Shown: piece by piece, positions 34,901 to 45,784 of the stretch | Numbering within the stretch: the first letter of the stretch is position 1 | Layout: each line of letters starts with the position of its first letter | Assembly (NCBI GenBank): GCA_002633025.1 | Contig: NMRB01001599.1 | Coordinates: 12,291-76,290, forward strand | Length of the DNA stretch: 64,000 nucleotides | DNA from: Notospermus geniculatus | Lineage: Eukaryota; Nemertea; Pilidiophora; Heteronemertea; Lineidae | Reading direction: 5' to 3' | Made by a program: the position numbers and the translations under genes | The notes under the pieces: generated by a model | What the model saw: only the letters and a program-made list of their open reading frames with translations | Databases searched by the model: none | What the model was told of the DNA's origin: nothing

Positions 34901-37900
34901 ATAAAGTCAATTTCTAGAATATTTAGCAAATTTTTGACCCCAATCGGGGTCTTCATCAGGCTGGAACTTTACAATCTGAAACTCTAGAAAAGACTGAGCT
35001 GAAACTAGTCTCGGGCGCCCAGACCCTGTAATGCACAGCATATACGAGGGTCTGGGACAGAGCGACGATTCTGTTGTGACGGTGATTTTATTTCAACACC
35101 CGTCGCTGATTGGCTAATCTGGGACAGAGCTAGTCATTCATTCACATCCGCCGATTCCTCCCATTTGAAAATCACAATCCGGCTGCTGATTGGGCAAGAG
35201 AAGTGATCATGTGATCTCATCATGGCGACGACCATAAAATGTTAGTTGGGATTTCTCGGCGACGTCTTCCACACGGATACACAATTCCTGTTCAGTTTTC
35301 AGCCTGAAATTCAACTCCAGTAAGTTGTACGCTGTTTCAGATCACTTCAGCAGATTCAGACATTTTGGAAGGTTGCGAGCTGAAATATAATCCATTAATG
35401 GAAGCAACCATTTTATGTCACGTGGCCTTCTACAGTCATGGACATAAGTCTTGTCCTACACACTGGTAATGATGTAAACACTTCATAACTTCACTTGTAA
35501 TTCTCTCTTTATTGTCAACTATAGCCGTGGTTACACTACATAAAATCCACGGTTTTTTTGCGGTCACACCTATGAATTGCCGGGCTTCAAGAAACCCGTG
35601 TCTGAAAAACGCGGGTTTTTGAGACACGGTAATCTCGCCGTGCTTTTCGAAATCCCCGTGTGTTCGTTAGTTCTTGGCACGGCGACAGATGGCGCAGCCA
35701 TTAAGTGACGTCGTTTTCGCGCCTCCGACAATGTGTGCCCATTTAGAAATGACCGAAGAGTCAATGTTTGCAGCGAAACTGTCGCCGGGCTACTTAACTA
35801 CGGTGTAGTAGTGTGACCATTCGCCGGGATTTTCGTACACACGGGTTTGACACGGGTCTGGAAAAACACGGGTATTTTTATGTAGTGTAACCACGGCTTA
35901 TGTCTCAAAATAGTCCCTATGGTTGTTATTTTCTTCAGTATCAGTTACATAACATTTAATCAAACATTTTTGGACCTGTAACATAATAAGGGCAAATAGG
36001 ACTATTTTTAGCTGGACAAAAGTCTTGTCGCATTGTTCCCTTCATACATTATTGGCTTTCAAAAATTCACACAGACATTCAAAAGGCCCTCATTGGCCTG
36101 ACTCAAGTCAAAATCAGGTATAAAAGCAGACATGTGGAACAGTGAGCCACAACTGGAGTGCCAGTACAGCAAATGACAACATGCCGAAAATCCTGCCGGA
36201 AACGAAGCTGCTCATCATCAAGAACCTCAAGTCCAAAAAGCCTGCTGAGGTTGCAACCATTTTCAATGCGTCAAAGCGGCAAGTAGAGAGGATCCGTAAG
36301 CGTTTCCAAGAGACTGGTGAAGTTCATGACAAACCCAGGTCGGGAAGACCCCGCAAAACTACTGCTCGAGAAGACAACATCTTGGTCAGACAGTCAAAGG
36401 CTAACCCATTTTCAACCTCCACAGAGCTTCAGCAGCGTTGGACAACATCGAAACCTGTCTCTGCCAGAACAGTACGCCGGATTCTTGTCCGTCACAGTTT
36501 AAATGGTCGCATTGCTGCCCAGAAACCTTCACTGAATAAGAGGCAGCTAAAAAATCGGGTAGTGTTTGCCAAAGCTCACAGTCTCCAGAATGGGTGGACT
36601 GAAAAAATGTGGCAAAAAGTTGACTTTTCTGATGAATCATCAATTGAACTACACCCAAAACGTCGCCAGCACTGTCGGCGACCAAGTGGCACCCGTCTTA
36701 ATCCAAGATACACCCAGAAGACTGTCAAGTTTGGAGTGTGGGGTTACATCAGACATGGTGGTGGTAGAAAGATCTGCAGGGTAGATGGCAACATTGACAG
36801 CGTCAAAAATACCAACAGATTCTTACATCAACCTACATTCCCAACCACAAGAAAGGTCAGATCTTCCAGCAGGATGGAGCTTCTTGCCACACTTCAGCCT
36901 CCACCAAGAAATTTTTCAGCTGAAGAAGATCAAGGTTCTTCCAGGTTGGCCAGCACAGTCTCCAGACATGAACATCATTGAGCAGGTATGGAGCAAACTG
37001 AAGGAGGAAACCTGGAAACTAAGCCAAGGAACCTCGGGGAGCTGTGGAATGCTTGTCAGACCGCCTTTTATGCCATTCATGATGACTACATCAATAAACA
37101 CTACGACTTCCTGCCAAACCGAATGGCAACTGTTGTGAAGGCCAAAGGAAGCCATACCGGATACTGAAGTGTTCAATCCGCTGGTTGCAGTCAATTAGAT
37201 ATTATTACATGTATATGGGAACTTTTGTTTGGAAGAAAAAATAGTTTGTTGAGTCAGTCTGACTAATTTATTAATTTCTGACAAGACTTCTGTCCAGCTA
37301 AAAAGAGGCCTATTTGCCGTTATTATGTTACAGGGCCAAGAAGGTTTGATTAAATGTTATGTAACTGTTACTGAAGAAAATAAGAACCATTGGGACTATT
37401 TTGAAACATAGTTCTCAATAAAGAGAGAATTACAAGTGAAGTTATGAAGTGCTTACATCATTACCGGTGTGTAGGACAAGACTTATGTCCATGGCTGTAC
37501 AGCATTACCCACAATGCACTGTATTACAGTGGAAATGTCGGTCTGGCCCAGGCGTTCATATCACGTAGTTTGCGGAGTGTATTTGAACGGCTGGGTGCCC
37601 GAGACTAAGCTGAAACCCGAATGTAGATCTGAAGTATCCTACCCAAACAGGACTGGTCAGCAATTAAGGAATGAAAAGAGTCCAAGCCCCCAAAATTGGT
37701 TGCTCAACCTAACAGTAATGTAATTAGTGAATGTAAGGCTTGACTAGACTGAAAGGAAAGGGGTTTTGTAAATTATAGCTTGGAGGAATTTGTACCGAAG
37801 GGGATCTGAATGTCCGAATTGACTTTTCAAAAAATCGACAAAAACCGTTTTTAGTACATGTAAGTAAAAAATGACATGATCAGAAAAGCTCTCCTGCTTT

Positions 37901-40900
37901 ACTGCCTGTGCGGTTTTAGAAGTTTGTTAGAATACATGTACTTTAGAATACATGTACTTATCTATTTGAATAATGATGTAAAGCCTGTACAACTGGTCCA
38001 GTGTGATAAGGCCCACTTCCACATGCTTTCATTTCAATGGTATTGCAGCTCACACTTAACCTGAACTATAGGCGGGGTTGGTTGTAACAAATTTGATGGG
38101 GCACTTTGTAACATCGTCACCCTGCTAAGATAATTGCCTATCTCATATATTTTTTCAAAATGAGGTTTTGAGAAAATAGCAAAAAAAACAAATTGCCTAA
38201 TTCACCATTTTGAGATAGGCAAAATTAAGGTTTTCATTTATCCACATCCCTCATCCTATATTACTCAATCAATTGATTATTCAATCGATTATTCAATCAA
38301 TTGCTTTTTTGCAGGAAGAGCGGGTTTGCTGTGTTTAGAAGTTCATTCAGGAGACAAACTCCTGCGCCATTTTGAGAAACACATGAAGAAATAAAGGGAA
38401 ACCTGGAAATCTCGAAAATATCTGGATTTTGATTTTTGGGGGATTATTGGGCACGAATATTGCAATGTCATGGTTTGTCGGCATGGAGAAAACGCGGAAT
38501 TCCACGGAATTCCGCTAGACATAATTTGGTGGTCTGCAGTTTATACAGTACTATTAACTGGTGTGAAACTACCCCTCCCCTTATCTCTTATCAAATTGGC
38601 ACTAGCCTAGATACGAGGTAGCAAGGTGGTTGGGCTACAGAAACAATCCCGCTGTGGCTGCATCCCAACTGCTTTGCTTGGCCTTGTTATTTCATTATTA
38701 TTATATGCTACATGTGTTAAGGCCAGTGTATAGTTTATTCCATTGTTAAAAGCTATAATTACAGTTACGGATTCCTGGCGGATTTCCGTGGAATTCCGCG
38801 TTTTCTCCATGCCGATGTTCTGTGCATCTCCACTTTTATAGGCTAGTTGTGGATAGAGTGTCTGTTTTTCGATATTATCTTCCTTCGAAAGTCTCATCAG
38901 TCGCTTTATCTGAATGATTTTGGCAACCGGCGCATTCAAATGTGTAGCCAGTAAAGAAAAACCGGAAGTCGTGGCAAACTCCCTGCGACTGACTCTCAAG
39001 TTTCCACTGCTAGGTAAAATAGGTGTGTCGGTCCAAGAAAACCCGGCAGAAGTCGCTGAATGATCAACAAGGACTGTCAGATTGCCTGTGCATTGATCTA
39101 CTAGGCCTAGCTAGTGTTGCTGTTACGTAGCACATGTCAGCTATTGAAATGTGCCGTTTCACCAATAGTCAGCCGGCCAACACTCCAAAAGACCTCTAAA
39201 AAAGTGTTGATGGCATCGGATGTTAAAGGGACTCTAGAGGGAACCGGCTATTAGGCTACTATGAGTACCATTTACCTTCAACCAGCCGGCGCCACTGGTC
39301 AAGAGGTCCAGGGCAGAATCGCGGGAAATTCTATAAATAGCTCTGGGGAACCCATGATGATGTCACGTTAGCCATGGAATTCCGAGCGTTAAAAATAGAT
39401 ACACCTCATGGAAAAGCTGCACGGTCTGGCGGAACAAACTACTATTATGCAATTAGATTTAGAATAAGATTTAGAATAAATTATCCTATTACATGCACCT
39501 CAGAATACTCAGACGTTTATTGTAGGCCCCTACGCAGTGGTTTGCACAGTTGGGGTGGGACTTAAGCCAATGGAAAGCTGAAGTTGACTTTTCTCAGTGC
39601 TTCCAGCATAGGGAAAGTCTAACAAATATGAAATTCTGAGTGGGCCATATTCATAAATGGCTGCTAAAATAGTTGGTATCTAGGGGATAGTTGGCTTCTA
39701 ACTCACTAGTTGCCTTCTTAAAAGTTAACATCTAATTTTCTATTCATAAAACGGCACTAGGAACCCTGCTAACCAGTTGCCAACTAGAAAATAATAGTTG
39801 TGAACTAGAATGTGGGGAGACGACCAAACCACAAGATGTCAGTTTCAATGGGCTGAGCGTTTACTTTGGGGACACTGTCATAGGTTCTGTATGGGATGAT
39901 GTTTTATGCACTGTAGCCAACTACAGGCCAATTTAGTTGTAAACTAGGCTAGCGTTTTATGAATATGGCCCCTGAGTGCCAAATACATTATACAGGAATG
40001 TAGTCAGGGGTTTGAGGAGAAATGGACTAATTGGAATAAAAGCTCGGTCAGATTTGTGCATTTGAAGATGTGTAGCGCCCGTCGAATCAGAAAGCACTGC
40101 ACTGTACACTTCATTCAGTTCTCGGGGAAAACTTGACGATAAAGCTTTGTTTTTTCATGGATTTTTTGTGTTCTTGAAGGGCTGAATTTGGGACATCGGT
40201 TTCGGAGGGGTGTTCTTTGGCGGGAATTTGAGCAACACCATAGAACGGCATCTTTGCACCGAACCACGCCCAGTCCATGCAGACCGAACACCGCGCAAAT
40301 TTCGTGGTGTAAAAGGGATTCAACATCACACAATGCTCCGTATACATGGTAGACATGAATACCCTTCGTTCAGACACACATAAAAAACACCACAACGGTC
40401 GAATTACATCAACCTTGCCATTCAACCATGCAATGACAATGTTTAATTCCGTATTATAAACATCGCTAAATCGCCAGCACGAGCTTTCCCAATAAATTGA
40501 TATTACATGTATGTAATGTTAAGAGATTGGCTGGGGTTGACCTTTTCTGAGCCCCTCATTAACTTGTGTCTATTTTTAACGCTCGGAATTCCATGTCTGA
40601 CGTGATCATGTGTTCCCCAGAGCTATTTATAGAATTTCCCGCGATTCTGCCTTCTACCTGCGCATGAGTACTGATACTTTCATACTCGCGCCATCTATCG
40701 ACAAATTGATAAACTATTATTGCGACCTGCCACCTATGATTGAGATATTGAACTGACGAATATCCGTGGTATCCGTGAGTTCCCTCTAGAGTCCCTTTAA
40801 AGTTGTTCCAATGCATGGGTAAGTAAGAGCATGGAATGAACTTTCAGAATCACCCGTTGGGCAAGGCGATTTTTACCTCTGAAGGTCAAATTTCAAGGTC

Positions 40901-43900
40901 AAAGGTCAAATTACTCACTTTACCATTGGACCCAAGAACTGAGCTTTGTACAGGAGAATGGGACCCGATGTACAGCTAACTTTTGAACGGTTGGATTTAC
41001 ACCCCATTCATACATGTATTACCAACAGATAGAAACATGGCGCCTCTTAATCAAATAAGCATGTCTTTAATGAGGATGGCGCATTTTTTTTATCCCGACA
41101 GGTCGGCGCTGCGAGCGATGTGACCTGAGCGACGTCATTTTAGGTGTTGACGTTGCGTCATGAGAAAATGACCTGTACATTTTTCTACAGAAATAATGAC
41201 ACAAAAACGTTGCTATTATCGCTGTCGTATCTCTTATTTTAAGAAAAAACGTAATGAGATTAAAAGAAAATTTCATCTGCTACACGATGATGTAAGTTTT
41301 ACTGTCGGGTGACCAAATTTTCATGCCAGAAATAAATGGAAATAACGTTAGAAAAACGACATTTTGGTCACAACGCTCGCAGCGACGCCGTGTGGTGCTA
41401 GTACAGCGCGGTCCTCATTGTTTTCGGTAGTTATGAAATAGGAAATGACGTTTTTTTTGTTAACAAAAAATGGGTCAAAATACATAAAACTGCCGTTTCC
41501 AATTACGTAACTGGTTAAAAGCTACAAAAAACATGCTCATGTGATTAAGAGGCACCATGTTTCTATCTGTTGGTAATACATTTATGGGGTGTAAATCCAA
41601 CCGTTCAAAAATTAGCTGTACATCGTGTCCCATTGTCCTCTACAAACCTCAGTTCTTGGGTCCAATGGTAAAGTCAGTTATTTGACTTTTGAATTTGAAA
41701 TTTGAACTTTAGAAGTCAAACTCGCCATGGCCAATGGGTGACTCTGAAAGACAACATCATAGTCATACTTACCTACCCATTGGAACAACTTTAACATCCA
41801 ATGCTATCAAAAGTTATATTAGAGGTTTTGGCCGGCTGACTACAAGGCAATATTAACACTTTCCTCAAACGAGACATGTGCCGGGTTAGGCCGTCACACA
41901 TATGACAAAAAGGCCGGTGTAGTAGAATCTAATGTCCCCCGATATGCGATGTCTCCCAAAAATACATTTACGGATTAAGCGGCACCATTGAATTGGACTC
42001 TAGACCGACCAAGACCCTTAATCGTCTGACAAACAATGCAGGGGGACATCAGGCGGGTGGGGACATTAGATTTTATCACACCTGTCCTCTTCGATCAGTC
42101 GAACTCGTAAAAATCATTCTTCGAAGTAGGCTACTGCACTGCTGATTGATCGGTAAATAAGATACTTTTATACTTACTTGGTTCAAGAGTAGTCGTCGTT
42201 GGTGGTACGTAGCCCTGCAATGAAAGATACAGCAGGTAAAGATAAAACCAACCCTCACAAGGGAGCTTATGCATCTTTGACGTCCTTGCTACATGTATGC
42301 CACCCCGTGCTTGGCAAAGTGGCCCGTTTGTAGACTGCCTACGTTTAAGTCATCTGGAGCTCGATGGGAGGACCCTTTGGTTGTCAGGCAGACCTTGGTA
42401 TTGTTGGTGAAGTCTGGCTATTGAAATGCTTTTATTGACAGGATACTTCCAGTCTATGCCTGTGTTCAATTTCGAATCAAGGCCTAGTTGCATGTTCTAT
42501 TTTGAACCAAGGTTCAGCTGGTTAGAAAACAATGTGTGTTGGACCGTTTAGAGTACTAGTAAACCCTAAGTTTATTGTTTTCCGGTTACTAGGGGGTTTG
42601 ACTGACATACGCCCATCCAGCTCCAAATGATTTAAACGGACTATATGTAGTGGTGATACTGGCAGCCAGCTCACTCGACCACCTGCCGAAAAGGTAGTCG
42701 GGCGAATCAAGCGTAATACTTCATTTCCCTGACCGTTAATCACTGCAAGCTACTTGACAGTTTCTGACCTGCATCTTTTGCAGGTGGGTATGGTGGCTTG
42801 ATTCAGAATTTTTTTTCGAGTTTCGCAGTGACCATCAAAAGGCGAACCTTCAAGGAAGGCACGATTCAGTTTTTTACTCGCTGCCATGATGTAGGATGAT
42901 TCACCTGCAACTGAATTGACCATGAAGCCACATGTAAGTGACTTGAAGAGAAAAAAAATACGTTTCTAAATATGTTTGAACTACCTACCGGACAGCCATC
43001 AGGTGACCAATAGATGGAGTCACTATCTGATACAAGATTTGCCGGATTGGTTGTCTTGTCCGATGAATTCAGCTCGCACTCGCCAGTACTTTTCTTCCAA
43101 TTCAGCGAAGCGCATGACGCGTCACTCAGACACATTCTCGCACACGCCAAGTTCGATTTTGCCGTTTGCTTTGCGATTAGGCTGTTCATGAGCTTTTCGC
43201 CCTTGACCCCGCAGGCGACAAGTGATCGGGACGAGTCCTCACGCACAAACCGATACTCAGCACCGCAATCAAGGACAAATCCTGAAATATAAATGGATGG
43301 CTGATTTTTTCTCCTTATTTGTGATTTGTCACGAATTATCCGTTTACTGTGGGAGAACGATAACTGCATTCCCCATCTGTTCACAGAGTTAACCGTTCCC
43401 CATTAACTGTTCACTGATGCCTAATGCGAGGCCCTGTGGCCCGGTTGCACCAGTCATACTTAAGGTCGACTTTGTGCTCAAGCTAACCTCAAAGTCGTTC
43501 TCAACCTCAAACTGCATTGGCAAATCATATTACTTAGTTGACATCCAGGCTAACCTGGGTTTTGCGCTTAGTTCGTACGGCTCACACCACAAACCCCAGG
43601 CCCACTCCAGAAGAAAATCTGTCAGGAATGCTGTTCGCTGCTCTTGTGGTGCACCCCCACTGCAAATACGACATGATTGTTTTTGAAATTAATAAAAGTT
43701 GTTGTCAAGAAGAAACTTTCGTCCGATAATTATAGCCTAAACTAGATCGCAGGAAATTTTTTTTGTTTATTGCTGCTTTTGCATAAATACATCATGGCTG
43801 ATCATATTGTCCGGAACAGTTGCTTGATGAAACAGCCCAATCTCGACCAATCAGATTTGAATTTACATATCGCCATACAAGAGCCGAACCCAGAAGTAAA

Positions 43901-45752
43901 CACTGCTGCACCATACATGCCTTCGGTGTCTGCAACGCAGTCTCTGATTGGCCACCCTGTTGATCTGTGGCGGCTGACACGAATTTCATTGGATTGAATT
44001 GGCGGTGCTGGTGTGGAGTTAACGGAATGCCATCACCGCCGGTAAATTGGCATGTTAGTTGAGGCCAACCTCAAACTTAACTTTGAGCATAGCTGGTGCA
44101 ACCGGGCCTGTGGGTTCGATTCAGGTGTAACGTTTTTCAGTGTGGTCATTTTTCTGTGTGATTCCCATTGTTCGGAACACTCTAGGAAACAGACTCGCTG
44201 TTTCTCTGTGTGTCACCAATTGTCAAGTCGTCGCTTATTCCGGCAATCTATTGTAATGTCACACTGGCACACGGGCCTCACTGAAAAACGTTACACCTAT
44301 ACGAAACTATGGGCTGTATTTTAGAACGTTCCTTAACATTAAAGTCCACCTTAAATCTATTGTTCTCGATGGTTTTACAATAGACGTAAGGTCGACCTTA
44401 ATGTAAAGGAACGTTCTAAAATACGATCGTATGTCTTTCACCTCAGAAACCCGTTAATATTTCAAGTTCGATAACTGTTCACAGAGGCGTTTATTTTGTA
44501 ATTTTGATTTTATTAACCGCAAATGAGGAGTGAAAGATGAAAATTGTCTGACGGTACTTTATTTTTGTTTGAGGTCATCCATCCTTAAGGGACATAAGAT
44601 AAAAAAAAAATGCAAGCAAGGGGCAGGAGCTCGGGATGGGGGAGGGGGGAGTACTCTTGGTAGAGTACTGACAAGAGATATGCGTCCGATAATGTTGTTA
44701 TGTGGAACGAGAGTTGTAGGGTGTGTTTCAAAATTGGTCACCCAAGAAAATGGGGTAAAATTTAACTTTGAAATGATCACAAAGGTTTGTGCCATTGATT
44801 TTCCAAAAATCAAATGTCGTATTTGATAATATATATGTAGACAGTTTCTCCATCTGGGATGTACAGTGTACACTCATTTGAAGGAGGATATCAAAAAATA
44901 TTGAGCTTACCAGCTCCAGCAGAATCTATCGTTCCGTCCGACACCAAAACTACTTTCTGCTGTCAGACTTTAAAGGGTTAATAGATCAATTAGTTTGCAG
45001 TGCCATAATTTAGAGCTCCATGATACCTAGATCTGACATGAATATTGTAGAGCTTCAAGAAACAGCCTTTCACCAGTAGACAAAAGAATGGTAAAAATTT
45101 TCTGGTGTCGGACGGAACACTTTTTGAAATACACCCTGCACCTTAAAGGAGCACGGTATGTGATCTCTTAGCAGTATTTTGACTGTCGATGTAGAGGGAG
45201 CCATCTAGCGGCAGCAATACAAACAACAAAATATACCATTACAAAATATTCCTAGTACATCGGATCCATCCACCGACAACGTAGTTAGTCCCTGGGGTTG
45301 AAGAGTGGCGCGCACGGCGATGGTGGCGCCGGCTGTCGCGAAAAAGTGGCAATACAGGTCTCCATTAACGTTGACTGACACCTGCATGGCAAGCGTTTAC
45401 CTGACGCGCAGTGTGGTGAGTTTTTCTACTCCGCGACAATGGTTTGGTCTTCAAAAGGTAATGGGGTGGTTTAGAAATCAAACGATGAACGTAAACGTTA
45501 ACAAAAACGGTTCTCTGGAATTCGCTGCCTGAGAGGCTTAAGCTCAGTCCGCCAGTGCATGCTTTCAAAAAGAATCTTAAGACTCATTTATTTATCAGAT
45601 ATTTTAACTAATCTTGATGTGCTAAATGTGATTTTTTCCCCCTTCTTTTTATCACTATGTCTTATTCTTTTCTATCCTTTTACTTTATGCTTATTGTACA
45701 GCGCCCTAGACAATGCTAGAGCCTTGCGGAATAGGGCGCTTTATAAATGTTT

Positions 45753-45784
<32 letters not shown>

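Larger units (their letters stand above)
35433..37497 (+). mobile_element. Tc1-like transposon with long IR/DR ends, carrying a MITE
   Basis: TA (35431-35432, 37498-37499) flanks terminal repeats of about 210 bp that start CAGTCATGGACATAAGTC. Each arm contains an outer and an inner GGACA(T/A)AAGTCTTGTC repeat, the IR/DR arrangement of Sleeping Beauty-like elements, where they bind transposase. The left arm is split by a MITE at 35523-35898. Confidence 0.9.
39130..41885. mobile_element. Large foldback element with two nested inserts
   Basis: Outer arms (GTCAGCCGGCC, AAGACCTCTAA, GGCATCGGATGTT at 39169-39223; inverted at 41812-41841) continue inward as AAAGTTGTTCCAATG.. (40800-41069) and its inverse (41540-41812), including AATCCAACCGTTCAAA and GATAGAAACATGG. 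The left arm is cut by 39226-40797 and the centre by 41072-41416. The exact outer limit is uncertain. Confidence 0.8.
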
